DNA of 35,712 bases from NCBI GenBank assembly GCA_036511855.1, contig DATCBN010000109.1, forward strand, positions 1-35,712, in the 5' to 3' direction. Below, piece after piece: positions 7,138-14,057 of this stretch (position 1 is its first letter; the number at the start of each line of letters is the position of its first letter). The notes under the pieces are model-generated. The model worked only from the letters and a program-made list of their open reading frames with translations, had not been told where the DNA came from and made no database searches. A program made the translations under genes and the position numbers. This DNA comes from Candidatus Eremiobacteraceae bacterium. GTDB taxonomy: Bacteria; Vulcanimicrobiota; Vulcanimicrobiia; Eremiobacterales; Eremiobacteraceae.

Positions 7138-8481
7138 GGCGCCGGCGGTCGCCGCAAGGGCGCCGCGCAAACTCTCGGTCAGCTCGTCGATCTCTTCGAG
7201 GGTGATGGTGTACGGCGGCGCGATCATGATGAGGTCGCCGTCGTGACCGTTCGCGTGGCCGACGTTCGGCCAGACGACGAGGCCGTGAGCAAGGCATTCC
7301 TTGACGAGCGTCTCAACGACTTTCATCGCTCGCGGGAATGGCTTCTTCGTATCGCGGTCTGCCACCAGTTCCACCGCCGCCAACATGCCGATGCCGCGCA
7401 CGTCGCCGACCATGTGCGCTCCGGAGCCTTTTGTGAGCAGCGTCTTCAGCGCTTTTTGCAGTTCGGCGCCTAAAAGCGCCGCCCGCTCCACGAGCCGGCG
7501 GTCGCGCACGTAATGCATGGTGGCAAGCGCCGCAGCGGCGGCGAGCGGATTGTGCGAATACGTCTGGGCGTGCACGAAACTGCCGCTGCCGCGTGCGATG
7601 GTGTCGACGATGGATGTCTTGACCAGCAGCGCCGACAACGGCGAGTATCCGCCGTTCAAGCTTTTGCCTAACGTGATGATGTCCGGCACCACCGGTCCAC
7701 CGTCACGCGCGCGAAAGTGCTCGAGTGCGAGGAATTTTCCGGTGCGGCCGGCGCCGCTCAGCACTTCATCGGCGATGAAGAGGATGCCGTGCGCGTCGCA
7801 CAGCTCGCGAATGCGCGCGTAGTAATCGGGCGGAGGCACCGATGCGCCGGTGGACGATCCGCCCACGGGCTCGGCGATAAAAGCGGCGACATTGCCCGGA
7901 CCGACTCGATCGAGCGCCTTGGCGAACGCCTCGCCGGTCATCGCGGGCGAAGAGTCGCCGAGCGGACCCGCCCGGTATGGATACGGGGCGTCGATCATCG
8001 TGACGTCCAGAAGCCACGGCGCATAAATCTTACGGTAGGGCTCGCGCGCGGACGCGGAAAGTGCGAGCAGCGTGTTGCCGTGATAACCCGGCGTGCGGGC
8101 GATGATGATTTTGCGCTGCGTTTCGCCGCGCTCCACATGGTACTGCCGCGCGAGTTTTAGCGCCGCCTCAACCGCTTCGGAACCGCTGCTCAAGAAATAC
8201 GCTTTGCCGATGCCCGGCGGCGCGTGCGCGCACAGCAAATCGGCCAGTTTCTCGACGGGTTCGTTGGTGAATGCGGTGCCGTTGACGTAGGTGAGTCTGT
8301 GGGCTTGCACGCCGATTTCAACGGCGACCTCGTCGACACCGTGACCGATGCATGCCACCATCGCGCCGCCCGATCCGTCGAGGTAGCGTTTGCCTTTGTC
8401 GTCGTACAGGTACACGCCCTTGCCGCGGACGATAAGCGGCAACTCGACGTTGAGCTTCCGGTAAAAAACGTGGCCATTCAT
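7102..8481 (-). CDS. Class III aminotransferase, repeat-encoded C-terminus
   Basis: A 459-residue PLP-dependent class III aminotransferase. It shows SSGSEAVEAALKLAR, PGYHGNT, the DEVLSGAGRTG motif, and K273 in LGKSLNGGYSPL as the likely cofactor lysine. The LGKSLNGGY variant resembles the BioA-like/omega-aminotransferase branch rather than GabT; I cannot name a substrate. The last dozen residues (AVLGQASLAQNG) and the TGA stop are encoded by the REPIN element at 7083-7137, so the native C-terminus probably ended near residue 446. It starts seven bases after the flippase stop codon. The aldehyde dehydrogenase gene follows after the repeats. It may deliver a semialdehyde to that enzyme, which is inference from order only. 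Confidence 0.87.
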   Translation of the reverse strand: MNGHVFYRKLNVELPLIVRGKGVYLYDDKGKRYLDGSGGAMVACIGHGVDEVAVEIGVQAHRLTYVNGTAFTNEPVEKLADLLCAHAPPGIGKAYFLSSGSEAVEAALKLARQYHVERGETQRKIIIARTPGYHGNTLLALSASAREPYRKIYAPWLLDVTMIDAPYPYRAGPLGDSSPAMTGEAFAKALDRVGPGNVAAFIAEPVGGSSTGASVPPPDYYARIRELCDAHGILFIADEVLSGAGRTGKFLALEHFRARDGGPVVPDIITLGKSLNGGYSPLSALLVKTSIVDTIARGSGSFVHAQTYSHNPLAAAAALATMHYVRDRRLVERAALLGAELQKALKTLLTKGSGAHMVGDVRGIGMLAAVELVADRDTKKPFPRAMKVVETLVKECLAHGLVVWPNVGHANGHDGDLIMIAPPYTITLEEIDELTESLRGALAATAGAVLGQASLAQNG

Positions 8482-8488
8482 CGGACGT

Positions 8489-9829
8489 TCAAAGTTCGGC
8501 GGACGGGGGGCCGGGCGCCTGCGGCACGTGCGACCGATGCTCCATCGGCGCGGAGCGCAGCGCCTGCGCCACGCAGAATGCGATGCACGGAACGAGCGCC
8601 GCGTTGATGGCGATCGCGATGATCAGCAGCGCGAAGGCGGTCTTGCCTAGCGACGCCATCAGCGCGGCCTCCAGCACCACCGCCGGCACGAGAAATCGCG
8701 CGACACGATAGTCGCGCACCGCGACCAGATAGGCAAAGCCGAGGGTGCACGCTCCGAGAATGCCTTCGTCGACTGCGTATAGGCGAAGCAACGGAATCGA
8801 CGCCACGAATTTCGCGCCATATGATGCGGCGATCACCTGGCTTGGGGCGCCGACCAGCAGCGCCACCACAACCCCGGTCACGAGCAGCCCGGCGCCGAAC
8901 GCGATCGCGAGCAATCGTGAAAGCGATTCCCGGCTCGCGTGATGCGCTGCCGCCGCTTTCGGCATGAGCACCAGACCGATCAGGCCGACGCCGTAGGGAA
9001 TGATGCGCGCGATCGTCCCTGCTGCTCCATAGTAGCCCGCTTCGTCGCCGGACAGATGATGTTTGGCGAAGATGGTATCGATGAACATGAGCGCGGCGGT
9101 GCACGCACCCACGCCGAGAACTTTGAGCGATTCTCCGCCGAGGCGCAGATGCGAGTGTTCGGCTTGGTCGTACGTCGATGCCGGGGCGCGCGCGATGAAC
9201 GGCGGCACGAGCACGCCGGCAGCGAATGCGCTACCTGCCACGAATCCGGCCAGCGCACCGAGCACCTGCCAGCCCAAAGCGACGAACGTCACGGCCACGA
9301 TCAATTTGACGACCGATTCGCCGATGAGCGACGATGCAAAAAAACCGAAACGGTGCGCTCCCTGCGCGCAGCCGCGCAGGAACGAAGCGAATATATTGGC
9401 GGCGCAATATGTGGCGAATGCGATCCATAGATCCCACCGCTCGATGTGCAGATATGGGGCGAGCGCTAAGCTCGCGACGAGTATGCAGACGCCGACGACG
9501 AGCGCAACGCCGAACGCGGCGCGCGCGGCGTGCCGCACGAACGAACCGATGTCGTCGTCGCGATGGCCGACCCAAAGCTTGGCCCCTTCCTGAACCGCGA
9601 CGCCGTTCAGCGCCGTGCCGACAACGCCTACCAGAGCCGCGATCGCGATCAATGCGGTCAGCGTGCCGTATTGTTCGGGACCGAGCCTGCGCGAGACGAT
9701 GAAATGGAATGCGTAATTGAGTAGATTTGCTACCAGCGCCGCCCCGATGACGAGGCCTGCGTCACCGGCGAGACCTCGCAGATCGAACGCGCCCCGTGCG
9801 GACGGTACGGGCGGCGTCACGGAATCCAT
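8489..9829 (-). CDS. Polysaccharide flippase-like membrane protein (MATE/Wzx type)
   Basis: About 446 residues with roughly 12 hydrophobic segments. The N-terminal pattern (LVANLLNYAFHFIVSRRLGPEQYGTL) is typical of oligosaccharide flippases and polysaccharide biosynthesis membrane proteins, where the RxLGPxxYG motif follows the first helix. It probably moves a lipid-linked glycan across the inner membrane. The frame extends to a TTG at 9901 with AGAGG four bases upstream. I prefer ATG 9829, because the extra 24 residues look unlike the family, but the longer form is possible. It is first in the minus-strand run and divergent from the small gene at 9953. It does not obviously belong with the amino-acid catabolic genes that follow. 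Confidence 0.8.
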   Translation of the reverse strand: MDSVTPPVPSARGAFDLRGLAGDAGLVIGAALVANLLNYAFHFIVSRRLGPEQYGTLTALIAIAALVGVVGTALNGVAVQEGAKLWVGHRDDDIGSFVRHAARAAFGVALVVGVCILVASLALAPYLHIERWDLWIAFATYCAANIFASFLRGCAQGAHRFGFFASSLIGESVVKLIVAVTFVALGWQVLGALAGFVAGSAFAAGVLVPPFIARAPASTYDQAEHSHLRLGGESLKVLGVGACTAALMFIDTIFAKHHLSGDEAGYYGAAGTIARIIPYGVGLIGLVLMPKAAAAHHASRESLSRLLAIAFGAGLLVTGVVVALLVGAPSQVIAASYGAKFVASIPLLRLYAVDEGILGACTLGFAYLVAVRDYRVARFLVPAVVLEAALMASLGKTAFALLIIAIAINAALVPCIAFCVAQALRSAPMEHRSHVPQAPGPPSAEL

Positions 9830-9952
9830 CGCAAAGCCATTGTCTGCGCCTTCGCAACCGGCCTTCACAAAAGGGCGGCGCGACGCTTGGACCGAAGGCA
9901 ACGCGCCTCTCGGGCTGCGTGAGCATTGCTGCTTGTGCGTGAGGATATTTTC

Positions 9953-10396
9953 GTGGCAACCGTCGTCGGCATATTTCCGGATACCGCATCCGTAGCGTCT
10001 CTGCTCAGCGCGCTAGGCGCCGCCGGCCATGACGTCTCGCGCGCTCAAATCCTCGGCAACATGGATGTGCCGACGGAGATCGCAAATACCGGCGCGCAAT
10101 ACACGTGGCTCGGCGACGTGAATCGCGGGAGCGGCGGCGGCGGCTTCGGGAATTTGGCCGGAGGCGTCGGGGTTCCCGGAATCGGCCTCGGCGACCGCAC
10201 CGAAGGCGTCATCTACGGAGATAGCGTCAATGATTATCTGGCGTCGTTGAATGTGCCTGATGGCCGCAACGACGACTACGCCATCGCGATTGAATCCGGT
10301 CGGACCGTAGCGGGCTTGCTCGTACCCGACACCGACACCGACGCAGTGCGCAACCTATTCACGTCTTCCGGCGCAACGGTCGTCGACGTCTTCTAG
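9953..10396 (+). CDS. Small glycine-rich protein of unknown function
   Basis: 147 residues from GTG 9953, which has GAGGA six to seven bases upstream. The frame opens earlier at 9926 (TTG), but without such a site. The N-terminus (ATVVGIFPDTASVASLLSALGAAG) and the C-terminus (AIAIESGRTVAGLLVPDTD...GATVVDVF) look like two beta-alpha halves of a ferredoxin-like fold, joined by a glycine-rich linker (GSGGGGFGNLAGGVGVPGIG). This shape resembles stress-induced YflT/17M-like proteins, in which residues are bound between repeats, but I do not recognise it with confidence. No signal peptide or membrane helix is clear. It stands alone between a divergent flippase gene and a palindrome with a T-run that may end its transcript. 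Confidence 0.75.
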   Translation: MATVVGIFPDTASVASLLSALGAAGHDVSRAQILGNMDVPTEIANTGAQYTWLGDVNRGSGGGGFGNLAGGVGVPGIGLGDRTEGVIYGDSVNDYLASLNVPDGRNDDYAIAIESGRTVAGLLVPDTDTDAVRNLFTSSGATVVDVF

Positions 10397-10409
10397 TCTT
10401 ATCGCATCT

Positions 10410-10443
10410 GTAGGAGGGCAAGCATCGCTTGCCCTGTTTTTTT
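10410..10443 (+). terminator. REP hairpin with T-run, probable intrinsic terminator
   Basis: GTAG, two bases, then GGGCAAGC-ATC-GCTTGCCC (hairpin 10416-10434), then TG and seven T (10437-10443). An 8-bp GC-rich stem with a 3-base loop followed by a T-run on the plus strand is the shape of a Rho-independent terminator. It lies about 20 bases after the stop codon of the small plus-strand gene. It is at the same time a REP copy. Confidence 0.65.
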
Positions 10444-10450
10444 GTTCCCT

Positions 10451-10475
10451 GTAGGAGGGCAAGCATCGCTTGCCC
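10451..10475 (+). repeat. REP copy flanking the RAYT gene (3' side)
   Basis: GTAG at 10451, two bases, then the perfect hairpin GGGCAAGC-ATC-GCTTGCCC (10457-10475). It lies 26 bases from the 3' end of the transposase-like gene, as expected for REP copies next to their RAYT. Confidence 0.85.
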
Positions 10476-10501
10476 TAGTCGACGCGACCTTATCATATAG
10501 A

Positions 10502-11035
10502 TCACCAGAACTGATCGACGATTCCGCACCAGCGATACTCGGTCGCCTCGCGAACGAGTGCGGCCCGTACCGGGTTTTGAGTAATGTAGTACGCTATACG
10601 AAACTCCGAGTCGTTGCCTCGTAGAATTCTGTCATAGTAGCCATAATGCCAGCGAATCGTTTCGCCCATGCTCTTCAGACTCTTCATACTTTCGTGCTTT
10701 AGGGTTGCGATTATTCGCGATAGACTTCGTTCGGATGATCTAAGCTTTAGCAGCATGTGCACGTGGTCGGGCATCACGCAATAGGATAGCAACCAATACC
10801 ATCCGCGTTCGCAATACCTAAAGATAACATCGCGCATAGCTCTAGCCGCTTCAGGTTTGGCGAATATCTGGCAGCGATCCCAGACGCTGAACGTTACAAA
10901 GAAAACGCGCTGACTAGCGTAATCCAGTGACGGAAGTCGTGGCGGCGTTCGTAGTTGTGGCACACCTTCGATGTCGCGTCTCCGAAACCGCGGGGCAAGC
11001 GAGGCTGCCCTCCTAAATTGGAAACGCCGGCGCAA
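10502..11035 (-). CDS. REP-associated tyrosine transposase (RAYT, Y1/HUH family)
   Basis: Up to 177 residues, the size of RAYT proteins. The HUH metal motif is H91-V-H93 in MPDHVHML. The candidate nucleophile is Y150 in YYITQNPVRAAL, matching the YI..NP.RA pattern of the family, and the tail EYRWCGIVD resembles the usual DWRWSSY end. Such enzymes cut and rejoin single-stranded REP hairpins and are normally single-copy chromosomal genes rather than self-mobile insertion sequences. Copies of the palindrome lie on both sides. The start is uncertain: TTG 11035 gives the longest form, but its first 20 or so residues are partly repeat-encoded. GTG 10963 would give 153 residues but has a poorly spaced ribosome site. 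Catalytic residues appear intact. Confidence 0.88.
   Translation of the reverse strand: MRRRFQFRRAASLAPRFRRRDIEGVPQLRTPPRLPSLDYASQRVFFVTFSVWDRCQIFAKPEAARAMRDVIFRYCERGWYWLLSYCVMPDHVHMLLKLRSSERSLSRIIATLKHESMKSLKSMGETIRWHYGYYDRILRGNDSEFRIAYYITQNPVRAALVREATEYRWCGIVDQFW
10993..11016 (-). repeat. Degenerate REP copy at the 5' end of the RAYT gene
   Basis: GGGCAAGC-GAG-GCTGCCC followed by TCCTAA, so the reverse strand reads TTAG, two bases, hairpin. One T has been lost from the right arm and GTAG has become TTAG. The preceding CCGCG matches the linker of the 35-bp array at 1-194, which ties the two loci together. Confidence 0.75.
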
Positions 11036-11061
11036 GCGATGCTTGCCCTAATACGGTTTCC
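11020..11061. repeat. REP copy inside a larger palindrome, downstream of larE
   Basis: The REP core GCGCAAGC-GAT-GCTTGCCC (11030-11048) plus ATAC (reverse GTAT) is enclosed by GGAAAC at 11020-11025 and GTTTCC at 11056-11061. The result is a 42-bp imperfect palindrome three bases beyond the larE stop codon. Its position would suit an end-of-operon hairpin, but no clear T-run follows on the larE strand. Confidence 0.65.
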
Positions 11062-11064
11062 ATT

Positions 11065-11868
11065 TTACGGTTCGTTGAGGGAGCCCATCCGATAGCCGCG
11101 CGCGTCGATCTCGATCGCCGCGTAACCGACTTCATGCAACGCTCGCTCCACGAGCACGCGCCGCGCGTGCAGCCGCGCGATGTCCGTCGTCGGGACTTCC
11201 ACGCGCGCGACCGAACCGAAATGGCGCACGCGCACCACGGGAAATCCTGTCGCGCGTAGAAAGCGCTCCGCCAAATCGATTCTGCGCAAGGCGTCGATCT
11301 CGATGCGCGTGCCGTGCGGCACGCGCGACGACAGACACGGTGTCGCGGGTTTATCCCAGACATCGAGCCCAAGATGCTTTGCGATCGACCGCACTTCGGC
11401 TTTGCAGATCCCGGCTTCGGCTAGCGGACTTCGCACGCCAAGTCGTTTCGCCGCGCCGCGGCCCGGCCGCGAATCGAGCGGCGCCGTGCCGTCGTCGGCA
11501 TTGAACCCGTCGACGACGTATGCAAACTCCTGCTCGCGCGCGATCGCGACGAGTTTGCCGTACAGCTCGTCCTTGCAATAAAAACAGCGGTTCACCGGAT
11601 TGGCGCGATAGCGCTCGTCTTCGAACTCTGCGGTTGCGATGGTCTCGTGGCGCGCTCCAATGGCTCGTGCCAGCGCTGCCGCCGCTTCCGCTTCACCGCG
11701 AGCGACCGACGGAGAAATGCCGGTTACGCCGAGCGCTCGTTCTCCGAGCTCTTGGACGGCGATCGCGAGCACGACCGAGCTATCGACGCCGCCGGAAAAG
11801 GCGACGACGGCGCTCCCGAGCGAACGCACGATCTCTCTCATGGACGTTTCGCGACGCGCGTCGATCAT
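11065..11868 (-). CDS. larE: LarE, sulfur insertase for the nickel-pincer nucleotide cofactor
   Basis: 267 residues from ATG 11868, which overlaps the larC stop as ATGA; a start at 11892 is possible but less likely. The N-terminal PP-loop SGGVDSS (25-31) binds ATP and adenylates the P2CMN substrate, which then receives sulfur. Three cysteines stand at key positions: C95 and C98 (CFYC) and C178 (PCLSSR). C178 corresponds to the sacrificial cysteine of Lactobacillus LarE. From my knowledge of the family, the added C-x2-C pair marks enzymes that hold a [4Fe-4S] cluster and do not destroy their own cysteine. I therefore infer the cluster-dependent type. It is third in the larBCE operon; no larA lies in the window. 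Confidence 0.92.
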   Translation of the reverse strand: MIDARRETSMREIVRSLGSAVVAFSGGVDSSVVLAIAVQELGERALGVTGISPSVARGEAEAAAALARAIGARHETIATAEFEDERYRANPVNRCFYCKDELYGKLVAIAREQEFAYVVDGFNADDGTAPLDSRPGRGAAKRLGVRSPLAEAGICKAEVRSIAKHLGLDVWDKPATPCLSSRVPHGTRIEIDALRRIDLAERFLRATGFPVVRVRHFGSVARVEVPTTDIARLHARRVLVERALHEVGYAAIEIDARGYRMGSLNEP

Positions 11869-13100
11869 CGGCGCGCTTTTCCAGCGAGCCATTCGTCGGC
11901 TATGCGTTCGGCCCGTCGCATCACGTCGACGAGCGCCGCTCCGTCGCGGCGCGCGATGGCCCGCACATCCTCGTATTCCGGCCTAGCGCGCGGTCCGGCG
12001 GGTGTCTGAGTGATTTTGACGCGAAACGATCCCATATCCGAATTGATCTGCTCGACCGCGCGCACGCCGATGGTGCGCCGCGCCGTCCACCTGCGGACGC
12101 CGATGCTCGTCGTCTCGGCGAGCATAACGGCCACCACTGCGTCCGCACGCTCGAGCGGCGCCAGCGCGCGGACCACGGTTCCCGGCCGCCCCTTTTTCAT
12201 CAGCGCAGCTTCAGTCCACACGTCGACCGCACCGGCCGCGAACATCCGCTCGAAGAGATGTTCGTATATCTGCGGATTCATGTCGTCGATGTTGGTCTCG
12301 ATCTGTTCGATGTCGCCCGCGCCATCGGCGCCGGATGCCCCAATCGCATCCTCCGCGAGCACGTCGCCGATCACGACGCGCAACACGTTTGCAAATGGAA
12401 ATTCGGAGCGCCCGCTACCGTAGCCGATGCCGCGCACCGTCATCGGGGGTCTGAGCCCGAATTGAGAAACGGTCGTCAAAATCGCCGCACCGGTCGGCGT
12501 GACCAGCTCGCCGTCGACGTCTATCTCGTAACACGGAAAACCGCGCAGGAGCTCCATCGTGGCAGGCGGCGGCGACGGCAAAGTGCCGTGACCCGCGTGA
12601 ACGCTTCCCCGTCCGCACGGCAAACGCGAGCAATAGACCCGGTCGATGTCGAGCATGAACAAGCCCAAAGCCGCTCCCGCGATATCCACGATCGCGTCGA
12701 TCTGGCCGACCTCGTGAAACGCGATCTCGTCGATAGGCACGCGGTGCACGCGCGCTTCGGCTTCACCAAGGCGGTGATAGATCGCACACGCCGTCTTCTC
12801 AACCGCAGCCGGAAAACCGGCGGCGCGAACGATTGCAAGCACGTTGGCGAGTTTGCGGTGTGCGTGCGCCCCGTGACCGCCCGCGCCCGCGAGATGATCT
12901 TCGCCGGGGACATCGACGTCGAGATACAACGCGCCGACACCGCGCTTGCTTACGGATTCGGCGCGCATCGTCCAGCCTTCAACCGGCAGCCGCCGCAGTT
13001 CGCGCTGCAGCGCGTCCATGCTCAAGCCCGCGTCCACCAGTGCGCCCAATATCATATTGCCGCTCGCGCCCGCGAAGCAATCGAAACACGCGATCCTCAT
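11865..13100 (-). CDS. larC: LarC, nickel insertion protein for the pincer cofactor
   Basis: 411 residues. LarC inserts nickel into the dithio-pincer nucleotide in a CTP-dependent reaction. The N-terminus MRIACFDCFAGASGNM, the internal HFHEVG-like segment (here AFHEVGQIDAI) and the ETNIDDMNPQ motif are hallmarks of this family. It appears as one continuous protein, whereas some lactobacilli make it from two frames by frameshifting. The start is fixed by an ATGA overlap with the larB stop (ATG 13098-13100), although the frame stays open upstream to 13655. The gene ends in another ATGA with larE. Tight coupling of B, C and E suggests the three are made together. Confidence 0.93.
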   Translation of the reverse strand: MRIACFDCFAGASGNMILGALVDAGLSMDALQRELRRLPVEGWTMRAESVSKRGVGALYLDVDVPGEDHLAGAGGHGAHAHRKLANVLAIVRAAGFPAAVEKTACAIYHRLGEAEARVHRVPIDEIAFHEVGQIDAIVDIAGAALGLFMLDIDRVYCSRLPCGRGSVHAGHGTLPSPPPATMELLRGFPCYEIDVDGELVTPTGAAILTTVSQFGLRPPMTVRGIGYGSGRSEFPFANVLRVVIGDVLAEDAIGASGADGAGDIEQIETNIDDMNPQIYEHLFERMFAAGAVDVWTEAALMKKGRPGTVVRALAPLERADAVVAVMLAETTSIGVRRWTARRTIGVRAVEQINSDMGSFRVKITQTPAGPRARPEYEDVRAIARRDGAALVDVMRRAERIADEWLAGKARR

Positions 13101-13900
13101 GCGTGGCGCTCCGCGGCGCGGACCGCGACCCGGTTGATGCGCGATGCGGCGCATGCCGCGCCAAATCCGTTGTCTATATTGACGACGGCAACGCCGCCGG
13201 CGCAGGCGTTGAGCATGGTCAGCAGCGCGGCGAGTCCGCCAAACGATGCGCCGTAGCCGACACTCGTCGGCACCGCGATCACGGGTTTGTCGGTGAGTCC
13301 GGCGATGACGCCCGGCAACGCGCCGTCCATTCCCGCCACCGCCACCACGACGTTGGCTTGGCGCAGTGCCCCGATGTGCCCGAGCACTCGGTGCAGACCA
13401 GCGACACCGACATCGTCTAAGCGCGCGACATTGTTGCCCATGAGGTCGAGCGCGACCGCTGCTTCGGAGCCCACCGCGCGATCTGCCGTACCGGCCGACA
13501 CCACGCAAGCCAGGCCCACGCGCGCTTGCGGTTCGCGTTCCAGCGCGATGATCCGCGCGTCGGCGTGAAAAATAGCGTGCGGCAACTCGCGCTGCACGGC
13601 GTCGAACTGCTCGCGCGTCACGCGCGTGGCCATCACCGTTCCGGCGCGCGCGCACAGCGCGACCGCGATCTCGGCGACTTGCCGCGGCGTCTTGCCCTCG
13701 GCGAAGATCACTTCGGCGAAGCCCGTGCGTTCGGCGCGCAGATGATCGAGCTCCGCATAGTCGAGAGCATCGTCGCGCACGTGTCCGCCAAGATAAGCCG
13801 ATGCCTCATCGATCGAGACGGCGCCGTCGCGCACCGATTGGAGCAGACGCGCAAGCGTGGAGCGTTCATCGTTGGTCACGGGGATGCGGGTTTCTACCAT
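13097..13900 (-). CDS. larB: LarB, pyridinium-3,5-bisdicarboxylate mononucleotide synthase
   Basis: A 267-residue first enzyme of nickel-pincer cofactor synthesis. It carboxylates and hydrolyses nicotinic acid adenine dinucleotide to P2CMN. The C-terminal half resembles AIR carboxylase (PurE), with SAGTADRAVGSEAA and the GMDGALPGVIAGL segment. The N-terminal helical half includes the FAEVIFAEGKTPRQV segment common to LarB. ATG 13900 is used. It heads the larBCE operon and is divergent from the aminotransferase at 14058; the gap between them holds a REP copy at 13964. The enzyme that uses the cofactor is not in view. Confidence 0.92.
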   Translation of the reverse strand: MVETRIPVTNDERSTLARLLQSVRDGAVSIDEASAYLGGHVRDDALDYAELDHLRAERTGFAEVIFAEGKTPRQVAEIAVALCARAGTVMATRVTREQFDAVQRELPHAIFHADARIIALEREPQARVGLACVVSAGTADRAVGSEAAVALDLMGNNVARLDDVGVAGLHRVLGHIGALRQANVVVAVAGMDGALPGVIAGLTDKPVIAVPTSVGYGASFGGLAALLTMLNACAGGVAVVNIDNGFGAACAASRINRVAVRAAERHA

Positions 13901-13963
13901 TTTGTGAATCCGCCCCCTAAGGGACAGTAAGCATTAAGGAATGATTCATGTTCGTTCATCTAT

Positions 13964-13988
13964 GGGCAAGCGATGCTTGCCCTCCTAC
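13964..13988 (-). repeat. REP copy between larB and an aminotransferase gene
   Basis: The perfect hairpin GGGCAAGC-GAT-GCTTGCCC (13964-13982) is followed by TCCTAC, so the reverse strand reads GTAG, two bases, hairpin. It sits in the 157-bp divergent promoter region of larB and the plus-strand aminotransferase, about 70 bases from each start. Confidence 0.85.
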
Positions 13989-14057
13989 ACGCGGGTTGCG
14001 GGAATCCGCCGCCGCCGCTTGGAACGACGTTGCGTACTCAACCGAACCGAGGTCCGA

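Noticed and set aside
10442-10624. A 60-residue plus-strand protein beginning with PVGGQASLA
   Set aside because: It starts within a REP copy and continues antisense to the RAYT gene; there is no family resemblance.
10502-11035. A complete IS200/IS605 insertion sequence
   Set aside because: There is no TnpB gene, no defined element ends and no target duplication; the protein fits a RAYT with REP copies better.
11520-13256. A 578-residue plus-strand frame
   Set aside because: It is antisense to larE, larC and larB, with arginine- and histidine-rich composition typical of a shadow frame.
11868-13655. A 596-residue protein including larC
   Set aside because: The part before residue 186 reads through larB in another frame and is arginine-rich shadow sequence; larC starts at ATG 13100 with an ATGA junction.
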